Origin: Pedobacter mucosus
GTDB taxonomy: Bacteria; Bacteroidota; Bacteroidia; Sphingobacteriales; Sphingobacteriaceae
Direction of reading: 5' to 3'
DNA: 64,000 nucleotides
Assembly: GCF_022200785.1 (NCBI RefSeq)
Contig: NZ_CP087585.1
Location: 4,092,001-4,156,000 of the forward strand
In this document: in pieces, positions 52,533 to 60,460 of the stretch
How positions within the stretch are numbered: position 1 is the first letter of the stretch
How the letters are laid out: the number at the start of each line of letters is the position of its first letter
Notes under the pieces: generated by a model
Databases searched by the model: none
Told to the model about the DNA's origin: nothing
The model's input: the letters and a program-made list of their open reading frames with translations, nothing else
Translations under genes and position numbers: made by a program

Positions 52533-53756
52533 TTGAACAAGAAGAAAATAATTAACGATCCTGTATACGGTTTTATCAGTATTCCATCCGAGTTGGTTTA
52601 TGATGTGATATCACATCCTTATTTCCAACGCTTAAGGTATATTAAGCAACTTGGAATGACTCATCTGGTATATCCTGGGGCATTGCATACTCGTTTTCAC
52701 CATGCTTTAGGCGCCATGCATTTAATGGGATTAGCCATAAATCTATTACGTAGTAAAGGCCATACCATTACCGAAGGAGAAGAGGAAGCCGCAAATCTGG
52801 CTATTTTACTGCACGATATTGGTCACGGTCCGTTTTCTCATGCTTTAGAACATTCTTTGGTATCAGGAATTCAGCACGAGGCTATCTCAGCAAAGCTGAT
52901 GCAGGAATTAAATGTGCATTTTGGCGGAAAATTAACACATGCTATTGAGATTTTTAACGGTTCTTATCCTAAAAAATTCCTTAATCAATTGATATCTGGT
53001 CAGTTGGATTTAGATCGGATGGATTATTTAAATCGTGATAGTTTTTTTACAGGCGTAAGTGAAGGCGTAATCAGTTTTGATAGAATCATTAAAATGTTTA
53101 ATGTTTTTGATGATAATCTGGTTATTGAGGAGAAAGGAATTTATTCGATTGAGAAATTTCTAATAGCCCGCAGATTAATGTATTGGCAGGTTTATTTACA
53201 TAAAACCGTAATCGCTGGTGAAATGCTCTTAGTTAAGATACTCGAAAGGGCAAAGTATTTATCTGCCGCAGGCGAAAATTTATTTGCAGCTCCTTCATTA
53301 AGTTATTTTCTAAAAAACGATATAAACGAGAGTAATTTCTTTTTACAACAGCAAAATTTAGAACACTTTACAAATCTAGATGATCAGGATATTTACGCTG
53401 CGGTGAAGGTTTGGGTTAAGCACCCCGATAAAATTTTAGCTTCATTGTGTAAAATGCTTACTTCAAGAAACCTTTATAAAGTAGAAATGAGTAATGAGAT
53501 AGCCAATGTTGATCGCATAGAATTTTTGCAGAAAGCAATAATAAACCTTCTTAATATTGAAACAGAAGAAGCTAGATATTTCGTTTTTACCGATAAAATA
53601 CAGAATAGGGCCTACAATGCTGGCGTTGGAAATATTAAAATATTAATGAAAAATAACGATATTGTGGATATTGCAAAGGCTTCCGATTTATCAAATTTAG
53701 AGTCGTTGCAAAAGACAGTGGAGAAGTATATTCTTTGCTATCCTAGAGGTATTTAA
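52533..53756 (+). CDS. HD-domain phosphohydrolase
   Basis: A 407-residue HD-superfamily protein. The metal-binding residues lie in RFHHALGAMHLMG near residue 54, ILLHDIGHGPFSHALEH near residue 90 (the HD pair) and SGQLDLDRMDYLNRD near residue 155. The fold matches the dNTP-triphosphohydrolase-like/YdhJ group, for which roles in nucleotide pool control have been suggested. The only start in frame is TTG at 52533, because TAA precedes it at once. It is divergent from porX across 111 nt. Confidence 0.88.
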   Translation: MNKKKIINDPVYGFISIPSELVYDVISHPYFQRLRYIKQLGMTHLVYPGALHTRFHHALGAMHLMGLAINLLRSKGHTITEGEEEAANLAILLHDIGHGPFSHALEHSLVSGIQHEAISAKLMQELNVHFGGKLTHAIEIFNGSYPKKFLNQLISGQLDLDRMDYLNRDSFFTGVSEGVISFDRIIKMFNVFDDNLVIEEKGIYSIEKFLIARRLMYWQVYLHKTVIAGEMLLVKILERAKYLSAAGENLFAAPSLSYFLKNDINESNFFLQQQNLEHFTNLDDQDIYAAVKVWVKHPDKILASLCKMLTSRNLYKVEMSNEIANVDRIEFLQKAIINLLNIETEEARYFVFTDKIQNRAYNAGVGNIKILMKNNDIVDIAKASDLSNLESLQKTVEKYILCYPRGI

Positions 53757-53842
53757 GTTTTTTTAACAAAATATTTAACTTTAAGTGTCGTTTTTAGTCT
53801 TACTATTGTGTAAAATAATTGTGGCTTAACCTCTATAGGTTT

Positions 53843-53874
53843 TTTTGTTCATATCAATTTAACATTTACATTTG
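53843..53874 (+). promoter_or_regulatory. Consensus Bacteroidota promoter of lpxD
   Basis: TTTTG (53843-53847) and TACATTTG (53867-53874) match the -33 TTG and -7 TAnnTTTG elements with a 19-bp spacer. Transcription from such a promoter usually starts about five bases past the box, which is the A of the lpxD ATG (53879); leaderless mRNA is implied. Confidence 0.75.
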
Positions 53875-53878
53875 TAAG

Positions 53879-54955
53879 ATGCAATTTACTGCAAAGCAGA
53901 TAAGCGAGTTTTTAAACGGTTCCATAGATGGCAACCCAGATGTAGCGGTAACGGAACTCTCTAAAATAGAAGATGGTAAAGAAGGCTCATTGTCTTTTCT
54001 TTCCAATCCAAAGTACGAGAATTTTTTATATTCAACCCAGGCTTCAGTAGTAATCGTTTCGAAAGAATTTGTAGCAAGCCAAGCATATACGAGTACATTA
54101 ATTCGTGTAGATAATCCTTATAGTTCATTTACAGTTTTATTAGATAAATATAATGAAGCTATAAATGCGCAGGCAGCGCAATCGGGAATCAATAAATTAG
54201 CATATGTTCATCCTTCTGCAAAAATTGGTAAAAACGTGTTTATAGACGCTTTTGCTTACGTTGCGGAAAATGTTATCATCGAAGATGGATGCAAGGTTAA
54301 TACCCAGACTTTTATCGGTGCTAATTCAAAAATTGGCTCAAACTGTACATTTTTTCCAGGCGTTAAAATTTATCACAATTCTGTAATTGGTAACCGGGTG
54401 ATGATTCATTCCAACACAGTAATTGGAAGCGATGGTTTCGGCTTTGCGCCTCAAAAAGATGGCACTTATAATAAAATACCCCAAATTGGAAACGTTATTA
54501 TAGAAGATGATGTGGAAATCGGCGCCAATACTACGGTAGATAGAGCAACAATGGGATCTACGATTGTGAAAAAAGGTGCTAAAATTGATAACCTAATTCA
54601 AATTGCTCACAACGTTGAGATTGGAGAAAATACTGTTTTAGCCGCTCAATCTGGAATATCTGGAAGTACTAAAATTGGTGCTAACAGCGTTATTGGCGGA
54701 CAAGTTGGAATAGCTGGCCATTTAACCTTAGCAAAAGGAACTCAAATTGGAGCACAAGCAGGTTTGAACTTTAACATTACTGAAGAAAATAAACAATGGC
54801 ATGGAAGTCCGGCGCAACCTTTACGTAATTGGATGCGAGCTTCTGTTATATTTAAACATTTGCCAGAAATAGAAAAAAGAATTAATACACTTGAGGATGA
54901 GTTAAAAAGACTTATTGCTGAGTTGGAAAAGAATACAATACAAAATGAACGTTAG
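53879..54955 (+). CDS. lpxD: UDP-3-O-acylglucosamine N-acyltransferase
   Basis: Adds the second acyl chain to the glucosamine of lipid A precursors, acting as a trimer in the cytoplasm. I start it at the ATG at 53879 (358 residues: MQFTAKQISEFLNGSIDGNP), the usual LpxD N terminus. The UDP-binding N-terminal domain is followed by about ten left-handed beta-helix turns with IGANSKIGSNC, and the expected catalytic His falls in IQIAHNVEIGENT near residue 240. A C-terminal coiled helix ends it. It overlaps the lpxC-fabZ gene by 11 nt in a lipid A operon. Confidence 0.95.
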   Translation: MQFTAKQISEFLNGSIDGNPDVAVTELSKIEDGKEGSLSFLSNPKYENFLYSTQASVVIVSKEFVASQAYTSTLIRVDNPYSSFTVLLDKYNEAINAQAAQSGINKLAYVHPSAKIGKNVFIDAFAYVAENVIIEDGCKVNTQTFIGANSKIGSNCTFFPGVKIYHNSVIGNRVMIHSNTVIGSDGFGFAPQKDGTYNKIPQIGNVIIEDDVEIGANTTVDRATMGSTIVKKGAKIDNLIQIAHNVEIGENTVLAAQSGISGSTKIGANSVIGGQVGIAGHLTLAKGTQIGAQAGLNFNITEENKQWHGSPAQPLRNWMRASVIFKHLPEIEKRINTLEDELKRLIAELEKNTIQNER

Positions 54956-56360
54956 ACAAAAGACGATTAAAAAAGAAACATCTGTATCTGGTGTTGGATT
55001 ACACACAGGCGCAAATGTTACCTTAACTTTTTGCCCCGCACCAGAAAATCATGGCTTCAAATTTCAGCGTATTGATTTGGACGGCCACCCAATAATAGAC
55101 GCAGATGCGGATAATGTTACTGATACATCTCGTGGAACCACAATTACTCAAAATGGAGCAAGCGTAAGTACTATTGAGCATGTTATGGCCTCTTTAATCG
55201 GTATGGATTTGGATAATATTCTTATTAAAGTTGATGGTCCTGAAACCCCAATTATGGACGGAAGTTCCATTCAATTTATCGATTTGCTTGAAGAAGTTGG
55301 TACCGTTGAACAAAATACAGACCGGGAATATTTTACAATCCCTCACAATATAACCTATACAGAAGCCGATCGTAAAGTTGAAATCGTGGCTATGCCATTA
55401 GATGATTATCGCTTTACCTGCATGATTGATTACAATTCTCCGGTTTTAGGTAGCCAGCATGCTGGTATTAACACCATTGCAGAATTTAAAAAAGAAATTG
55501 CTTCATGTCGTACTTTTTGTTTCTTACATGAATTGGAATACCAGTTATCTCACAATTTAATTAAAGGCGGCGATTTAAATAATGCCATCGTAATTGTTGA
55601 TAAGGAAGTAACGAAAGATGAATTAAGTCACCTTGCTAAGCTTTTTAATCGTGCTGATATTGATGTAGCTCCTCAGGGAATCCTTAATAATATGGAGTTG
55701 CGCTACCAAAATGAACCTGCCCGTCATAAATTATTAGATATGATTGGTGATTTAGCTTTGGTTGGAATGCATTTAAAAGGCCATATTATGGCTGCAAGAC
55801 CTGGTCATGCTGCAAATGTTGCCTTTGCAAAAAAGATTAAAGCGGCCATTAAAAAAGAGAAAAATAAAAAAATTCAAAAAGTTTACGATCCAAGTGCAAA
55901 ACCATTGTATGATGTTGTTCAGATAATGGATATTCTGCCTCATCGTCAACCTTTTCTATTTGTTGATAAAATATTAGAACTTTCTAAAAATCACGTGGTT
56001 GGCGTTAAGAACGTTACCATGAATGAAGAATTTTTTAAAGGTCATTTTCCTGGCGCTCCAGTTTTTCCGGGTGTTATTCAAATTGAGGCAATGGCACAAG
56101 TTGGCGGTATTTTAGTGTTAAGTACTGTTCCAGATCCTCGAAATTATTTAACATACTTTTTAAAAATAGATAACGTACGTTTTAGAGCGCAGGTTTTACC
56201 TGGTGATACTATTGTGTTTCGTTGCGATTTGCTAGAACCGATTAGACGGGGAATTGCCCAGATGAAAGGTGTTGGTATGGTTGGCGAAAAAATCGTTGTT
56301 GAGGCTGAAATGATGGCCCAAATTTCAAGAATTAAACAAGCAGAACCAGTTAAACAATGA
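54945..56360 (+). CDS. lpxC-fabZ: Fused LpxC deacetylase-FabZ dehydratase
   Basis: A 471-residue fusion from the ATG at 54945. The LpxC part (about residues 1-300) is the zinc-dependent UDP-3-O-acyl-N-acetylglucosamine deacetylase, the committed step of lipid A synthesis: EHVMASLIGMDLDN near residue 77 and ARHKLLDMIGDLAL near residue 263 carry the zinc ligands. The FabZ part (about 325-470) has LPHRQPFLFVDKI, then FKGHFPGAPVFPGVIQIEAM with the catalytic His and Glu, a beta-hydroxyacyl-ACP dehydratase for fatty acids. The fusion is known in Bacteroidota. It overlaps lpxD by 11 nt and lpxA by 4 nt. Confidence 0.96.
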   Translation: MNVRQKTIKKETSVSGVGLHTGANVTLTFCPAPENHGFKFQRIDLDGHPIIDADADNVTDTSRGTTITQNGASVSTIEHVMASLIGMDLDNILIKVDGPETPIMDGSSIQFIDLLEEVGTVEQNTDREYFTIPHNITYTEADRKVEIVAMPLDDYRFTCMIDYNSPVLGSQHAGINTIAEFKKEIASCRTFCFLHELEYQLSHNLIKGGDLNNAIVIVDKEVTKDELSHLAKLFNRADIDVAPQGILNNMELRYQNEPARHKLLDMIGDLALVGMHLKGHIMAARPGHAANVAFAKKIKAAIKKEKNKKIQKVYDPSAKPLYDVVQIMDILPHRQPFLFVDKILELSKNHVVGVKNVTMNEEFFKGHFPGAPVFPGVIQIEAMAQVGGILVLSTVPDPRNYLTYFLKIDNVRFRAQVLPGDTIVFRCDLLEPIRRGIAQMKGVGMVGEKIVVEAEMMAQISRIKQAEPVKQ

Positions 56361-57142
56361 TACAACCATTAGCATATATCCATCCTCAGGCTAAAATAGC
56401 CGAAAATGTAGTAATCGAGCCTTTTGTAGTGATACATAAAGATGTGGTTATTGGAGAAGGAACATGGATTGGTTCGAATGTTACCATTATGGATGGCGCT
56501 CGTATCGGAAAAAATTGCCGCATCTTTCCAGGTGCAGTAATTTCTGGTGAACCACAGGATTTAAAATTTGCGGGTGAAGTTACCACAGCTGAAATTGGTG
56601 ATAATACCACTATTAGAGAGTGTGTTACCATTAATCGTGGTACCAAAGATAAATGGAAAACCACCATTGGAAGCAATTGCTTAATTCAGGCTTACTCACA
56701 TATCGCTCACGATTGTGAAGTTGGAGACAATTGCATTTTTTCTAACAGTACCACTCTGGCAGGCCACATTACCATTGGTAACAATGTTGTATTGGCCGGT
56801 TTGGTTGCTATCCATCAATTTGTTAAAGTTGGTTCATATGCTTTCGTAACAGGTGGTTCGCTAGTTAGGAAAGATGTTCCTCCATATGTTAAAGCTGCTC
56901 GTGAACCATTATCTTATGCAGGAATAAATTCTGTTGGTTTACGTAGAAGAGGTTTTACAAACGAACAAATTGATGAAATTCAAGAGATTTACCGTGTGCT
57001 TTTTGTAAAACATAACAATGTTACTAAAGCGTTAGATATGATTGAAGCTGAATTTAAACCTACTGAAATTCGCGATGAAATTGTAGACTTTATCAGAAAC
57101 TCCAACAGGGGTGTAATGAAGGGTTTTGGAATGGGAAGCTGA
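56357..57142 (+). CDS. lpxA: UDP-N-acetylglucosamine acyltransferase
   Basis: First enzyme of lipid A synthesis, transferring a hydroxyacyl chain to UDP-GlcNAc. The 261 residues form a left-handed beta-helix (IHPQAKIAENVVIEPFVVIHKDV near residue 8) with the catalytic His in YSHIAHDCEVGDNC near residue 120 and GLVAIHQFVKVGSYAFVTGGS near residue 148, and a C-terminal helical domain (GLRRRGFTNEQIDEIQEIYR). It overlaps the lpxC-fabZ stop by 4 nt, completing the coupled lpxD-lpxC/fabZ-lpxA operon. Confidence 0.96.
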   Translation: MIQPLAYIHPQAKIAENVVIEPFVVIHKDVVIGEGTWIGSNVTIMDGARIGKNCRIFPGAVISGEPQDLKFAGEVTTAEIGDNTTIRECVTINRGTKDKWKTTIGSNCLIQAYSHIAHDCEVGDNCIFSNSTTLAGHITIGNNVVLAGLVAIHQFVKVGSYAFVTGGSLVRKDVPPYVKAAREPLSYAGINSVGLRRRGFTNEQIDEIQEIYRVLFVKHNNVTKALDMIEAEFKPTEIRDEIVDFIRNSNRGVMKGFGMGS

Positions 57143-57193
57143 CTAAGGCGAAAAGGCAAAAGTAGAAACCTCTAAATTGTGGATTCTAAATTA

Positions 57194-57679
57194 ATGGTGA
57201 TGAGTAATATTACGTTGATTAAAACAGATTCTGGCAACTCCGATTTCAGGCAGTTAATCACGTTATTAGATGAAGATTTGGCCATTAAAGATGGGAAAGA
57301 TCATGCCTTTTATGCTCAATTTAACAAAGTTGACGCTATAAATGAAGTAGTTGTAGCGTATCAAAATAATATTGCTATTGGCTGCGGTGCATTTAAATCT
57401 TTATCAAAACAAACAGCTGAAGTAAAGCGGATGTTTGTTCATCCTGACTATAGAAAAAAAGGGATTGCATCTAAAATATTAACCGCATTAGAAAGCTGGG
57501 CCGCATCGCTTGGTTTTTTTAATATTGTGTTGGAAACAGGCAAAAAGCAGTTTGAAGCAATAGCCTTATATCAGAAAGTTGGCTATCAAATTACAGCAAA
57601 TTATGGTCAATATATTGGTGTAGAAAACAGTGTTTGTATGGCAAAATCACTCGATTCATCTATAAACGCTTTGTCTTAA
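57194..57679 (+). CDS. GNAT-family N-acetyltransferase
   Basis: A 161-residue GCN5-related acetyltransferase. The start is uncertain: an ATG at 57194 or 57200, while an upstream GTG at 57179 is less likely. The acetyl-CoA loop is visible as RMFVHPDYRKKGIASKILTALESWA (residues about 82-106, Q/RxxGxG/A-type RKKGIA), preceded by AIGCGAFKSL and followed by LETGKKQFEAIALYQKVGY. The substrate is unknown. It lies between lpxA and the ABC ATPase gene, which begins immediately after its stop. Confidence 0.88.
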   Translation: MVMSNITLIKTDSGNSDFRQLITLLDEDLAIKDGKDHAFYAQFNKVDAINEVVVAYQNNIAIGCGAFKSLSKQTAEVKRMFVHPDYRKKGIASKILTALESWAASLGFFNIVLETGKKQFEAIALYQKVGYQITANYGQYIGVENSVCMAKSLDSSINALS

Positions 57680-58294
57680 ATGAAGATTTCTTTAAATAAA
57701 GCAGGAAGACGATTTAACAAAGAATGGGTTTTTAGAAACCTTACAGCTGAGTTTATTTCAGGTAATAGTTATGCCATTCTTGGTCCGAATGGTTCTGGAA
57801 AATCAACTTTATTAAGTGTATTAAACGGCAGTTTAATACCATCAGAAGGTGCACTCTCGTATGCTGATGATAAAGAAATCGCTGTCGAAGATATTTATCA
57901 ATATATTAGTTTCGCTGCGCCATATCTCGAATTAATAGAAACTTTTTCCCTTACAGAAATTATTGATTTCCATTTTAAATTTAAAAAGTTTCATGAGGGT
58001 TTAAATGCTAGTAAACTTATTGAAATTTTAGATTTAAAAAAATCGGCAAATAAGGAGATCAAGTATTTTTCATCGGGAATGAAACAAAGAACCAAACTTG
58101 CTTTGGCTTGCTGTGCCGATACACCAATTTTATTTTTAGATGAGCCAACTAGTAATTTAGACGTTCAAGGAATCAAATGGTATCAGGAACTTATCGAAAA
58201 GTATACAAAAAATAGGCTTACTATTGTAGGTTCTAATCAAATTCAAGAATATGAATTTTGTGACCAAGTTATACAAATTGCTGATTACAAGTAG
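57680..58294 (+). CDS. ABC transporter ATP-binding protein (orphan)
   Basis: A 204-residue single ABC ATPase. Walker A GPNGSGKSTLL lies near residue 34, the ABC signature YFSSGMKQRTKLAL near residue 131 and Walker B ILFLDEPTSNLD near residue 154. It is short for an ABC ATPase, and no permease gene is adjacent; the neighbours are an acetyltransferase and efp. Its start codon abuts the stop of the acetyltransferase gene, so the two are likely coupled. The transport substrate cannot be inferred. Confidence 0.9.
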   Translation: MKISLNKAGRRFNKEWVFRNLTAEFISGNSYAILGPNGSGKSTLLSVLNGSLIPSEGALSYADDKEIAVEDIYQYISFAAPYLELIETFSLTEIIDFHFKFKKFHEGLNASKLIEILDLKKSANKEIKYFSSGMKQRTKLALACCADTPILFLDEPTSNLDVQGIKWYQELIEKYTKNRLTIVGSNQIQEYEFCDQVIQIADYK

Positions 58295-58373
58295 CTTAAT
58301 AGCTAATTTGCTTTCTTAACTTGGCATATCTTTGTCATTGTTTTGTATTAAATAAATTATTTTTCTATTTTAC

Positions 58374-58403
58374 TTGCACAACAATAAATTGTTGTTACCT
58401 TTG
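58374..58403 (+). promoter_or_regulatory. Consensus Bacteroidota promoter of the candidate sRNA
   Basis: TTG (58374-58376), a 19-bp spacer and TACCTTTG (58396-58403) fit the Bacteroidota -33/-7 consensus exactly. The spacer equals that of the lpxD promoter. Predicted transcription start is near 58408. Confidence 0.72.
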
Positions 58404-58407
58404 CACC

Positions 58408-58575
58408 ACGAAAAAGAGAAGAATTTTTTAAATATTCTCTTTAAAAGTTGATTGTATTTCTGCCTTGCAGAATTTAAAATATATTACCAGAATAAGGTAA
58501 AAACAGTTTTTCATAGTTTAGTTTGAGGTTTAGGTTGATTATGCCTTTGGAGTGGTTCCCAAAGGCATTTATTTT
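58408..58575 (+). ncRNA. Candidate small RNA between the ABC ATPase gene and efp
   Basis: About 165 nt bounded by a consensus promoter and a terminator-like hairpin. Possible internal stems include AGAGAA/TTCTCT near 58415-58440, TTCTGC-CTT-GCAGAA near 58456-58470 and TTACC/GGTAA near 58486-58501; the last is the 10-bp terminator stem. No open reading frame of note is seen. It could also be a leader that is read through into efp, but the terminator and about 320-nt distance argue against this. No Rfam family was assigned. Confidence 0.5.
58541..58575 (+). terminator. Terminator-like hairpin of the candidate sRNA
   Basis: Perfect 10-bp stem ATGCCTTTGG (58541-58550) with CCAAAGGCAT (58559-58568), 8-nt loop, then TTATTTTAT. 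The T-run is broken by one A, so it is not a perfect terminator. Confidence 0.7.
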
Positions 58576-58649
58576 ATACGGCATTTTTTATTACATCAAA
58601 TGATTTCCAGGCGCTATGCAGCTTTCAATAGTAGCAATCATTAAGTTTA

Positions 58650-58704
58650 TAAACCCGACTGTACGAATGCCGATTCTTTCTCGGCAGCAGGAAAGGCGGG
58701 AACA
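58650..58704 (-). repeat. Dispersed intergenic repeat, family 2, copy B
   Basis: Read on the minus strand it parallels copy A (30192-30256): GTTCCCGCCTTTCC, then a GCCGA/TCGGC hairpin around AGAAAGAATCGGC, then a TCGGGTTTA ending. The stem lies at 58669-58685. The two copies are diverged, so family membership is by eye. Confidence 0.55.
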
Positions 58705-58889
58705 ATTACAACCAATTAGCACTGATGTAGCTTTCCAAAAACTTATTAAAAACAAACTTCACAAACTTTATTAACATTATCTTAAATATAGTAGATCTTC
58801 AAATAAACATAGTGTATTTTTATTAAAATAGTTTTTAACTTTGCAACCACAAAAATTAGAAATAAAAATCCAATACAGGATCACATCAT

Positions 58890-59450
58890 ATGGCAAAAGC
58901 ATCAGAAATTAAAACAGGGAACATTTTACGCATAAGCAAAGAGTTGGTTACTGTTGAGGAATGGAATCACCGTACACCAGGTAAAGGAGGCGCATTTTAC
59001 ACTGGTAAATTTCGTAACATTAAATCCGGAAGAATTGTAGAGGCTCGTATGGGTACCGATGAAGCCGTTGAAATCTGTCGCGTAGAAACTAGTGATTATC
59101 AATATCTTTATGAAGACGGCGATTATTTAGTGGTAATGGATAATAACACTTACGAGCAATATAACGTTGAAAAATCGTTATTCGGCTCTGCTATAAAATT
59201 CTTAAAAGAAGGTATGAGCGTTATTGTTTCTATGGAAAGCGATGAGGCAATTATGGGTCAATTACCAAACTTTGCTGAATTTGAAATCACTTATTCTGAA
59301 CCAGCTGTTAAAGGAGATACATCCACAAATGCATTAAAGGCGGCAACATTAGAGAACGGCGTTGAAGTTAAGGTGCCAATGTTTGTAAATCAAGGCGATA
59401 AAATTAAAGTTGATACACGTACTGGCGAGTATGTTGAGCGTGTGAAATAG
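58890..59450 (+). CDS. efp: Elongation factor P
   Basis: A 186-residue, three-domain translation factor that relieves ribosome stalling at polyproline stretches. The N-terminal KOW-like domain has the tip loop HRTPGKGGAF with the candidate modified Lys at residue 32; the OB-fold domains follow with DNNTYEQYNVE and the C-terminal GVEVKVPMFVNQGDKIKVDTRTGEYVERV. The Lys modification route (EpmA/EpmB, deoxyhypusine or other) is not visible here. A terminator follows. Confidence 0.97.
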   Translation: MAKASEIKTGNILRISKELVTVEEWNHRTPGKGGAFYTGKFRNIKSGRIVEARMGTDEAVEICRVETSDYQYLYEDGDYLVVMDNNTYEQYNVEKSLFGSAIKFLKEGMSVIVSMESDEAIMGQLPNFAEFEITYSEPAVKGDTSTNALKAATLENGVEVKVPMFVNQGDKIKVDTRTGEYVERVK

Positions 59451-59470
59451 ATTTATATCTTAAAAATTAG

Positions 59471-59499
59471 CCCTTGAATTTGTTTTCAAGGGTTTTTTT
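59471..59499 (+). terminator. Rho-independent terminator of efp
   Basis: Stem CCCTTGAA (59471-59478) with TTCAAGGG (59485-59492), 6-nt loop, followed by TTTTTTT. It lies 21 nt after the efp stop. Confidence 0.9.
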
Positions 59500-59735
59500 G
59501 TTTTATAACTTTGCAAATTATTTTTTAGAAATTAGCAACAATATTTCTTCGGAAACGGCAATCCTGCTATCCGTTACAATCTTTTTATTAGTGATAATGT
59601 AAGTTCGTTGAAAATCTGCAACAAAAAGTATTTTCACTGCTATCAGGTTTAACGAATCAAATCATTGCAAATATCTTCCGTTGCAGTGCGCAAAACAACC
59701 ATATACCAAGCGGTTATAATTAATTAACTTTGAAT
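59500..59735. other. Intergenic region between efp and the cyclo-ligase gene
   Basis: No gene is seen. A -7-like TAACTTTG lies at 59506-59513, with TTTG 23 nt upstream inside the efp terminator. AACGG and CCGTT (59554-59575) flank CAATCCTGCTAT, a possible remnant of a dispersed element. A further TAACTTTG at 59725-59732 almost touches the next ATG. Confidence 0.4.
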
Positions 59736-60296
59736 ATGCTGAAGGCAGAAATCAGAAAAACTGAGCTAAAAAAACGACTTTCAATTTCTGAAAAGGAATA
59801 TAAATCTTTAAATAATGGACTGATAAACCAATTTGCGCTATTGGATTTTAGCGGTATAAAAACAGTTCATATCTTTCTTCCAATAGTTGAACAAAACGAG
59901 CCAAATACATTTCTATTAATCGAATGGCTTGCAAATAATTATCCGCTTATTAAAATAATTGTACCAAAAGCCGATTTTGAAACAGCATTGATGACCAATC
60001 ACGAATATGTCGGAAAACACGATTTAAAAAAAAGTCTATTCAATATTTTAGAACCACAAAAAGCAAATTTACATAGCGGAGAGATCGACATGGTTGTTAT
60101 TCCGCTTTTGGCTTTTGACAAACAAGGCTACCGTGTGGGTTATGGAAAAGGCTTTTACGATCGCTTTTTAGAAAATATAAATGCTCAAAAAATAGGCTTA
60201 TCTTTGAGCAATGCAATTGATCAGATTGAAGATGTTGATGAACATGATATCCGTTTAGATTATTGCATTACTCCAACCGAAACCATCAAATTTTAG
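59736..60296 (+). CDS. 5-formyltetrahydrofolate cyclo-ligase
   Basis: A 186-residue enzyme converting 5-formyl-THF to 5,10-methenyl-THF with ATP. The start is the ATG at 59736 (MLKAEIRKTELKKRL). The family-defining features are a basic N terminus, DMVVIPLLAFDKQGYRVGYGKGFYDRFL near residue 115 (the YGKGFYDR core) and IGLSLSNAI near residue 153. A TAACTTTG box (59725-59732) ends 3 nt before the ATG, so transcription could begin at or in the start codon. A small gene follows after a few nucleotides. Confidence 0.93.
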   Translation: MLKAEIRKTELKKRLSISEKEYKSLNNGLINQFALLDFSGIKTVHIFLPIVEQNEPNTFLLIEWLANNYPLIKIIVPKADFETALMTNHEYVGKHDLKKSLFNILEPQKANLHSGEIDMVVIPLLAFDKQGYRVGYGKGFYDRFLENINAQKIGLSLSNAIDQIEDVDEHDIRLDYCITPTETIKF

Positions 60297-60301
60297 TTAA
60301 C

Positions 60302-60460
60302 ATGCCACAGGAAATCGTAATTAAGACTGAAAAACAATACGAAGAAAACATGATTGCGGTGTTCGAATTACAGGAAAAAGAAGAGTTAACAGCAGAAGAT
60401 TTAAAGCAAATAGACATAATGCTTGCTGCTGGAGAAAGATACGAGACAGATCATCTTTAA
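60302..60460 (+). CDS. Small acidic protein resembling the HigA antitoxin N terminus
   Basis: A 52-residue protein beginning MPQEIVIKTEKQYEENM and ending AGERYETDHL. It has no HTH and is mostly helical and acidic. Its layout (IKTEKQYE then a linker, then LKQIDIMLAAGERYE) resembles the N-terminal part of COG5499 HigA-type antitoxins, which normally carry an additional DNA-binding domain, but the similarity is judged by eye. It overlaps the convergent xth gene by 4 nt and follows the cyclo-ligase gene by 5 nt. It may be an ordinary small conserved protein. Confidence 0.6.
   Translation: MPQEIVIKTEKQYEENMIAVFELQEKEELTAEDLKQIDIMLAAGERYETDHL

Larger units (their letters stand above)
58295..58889. 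other. Long intergenic region before efp
   Basis: This 595-nt gap has no convincing coding sequence. In order it contains a consensus promoter (58374-58403), a structured stretch with several small hairpins, a terminator-like hairpin (58541-58568), a copy of dispersed repeat family 2 on the minus strand (58650-58704), and a -7-like TAACTTTG (58836-58843) about 46 nt before the efp ATG. It is best read as a small RNA gene, a decayed repeat and the efp promoter in a row. Confidence 0.6.
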
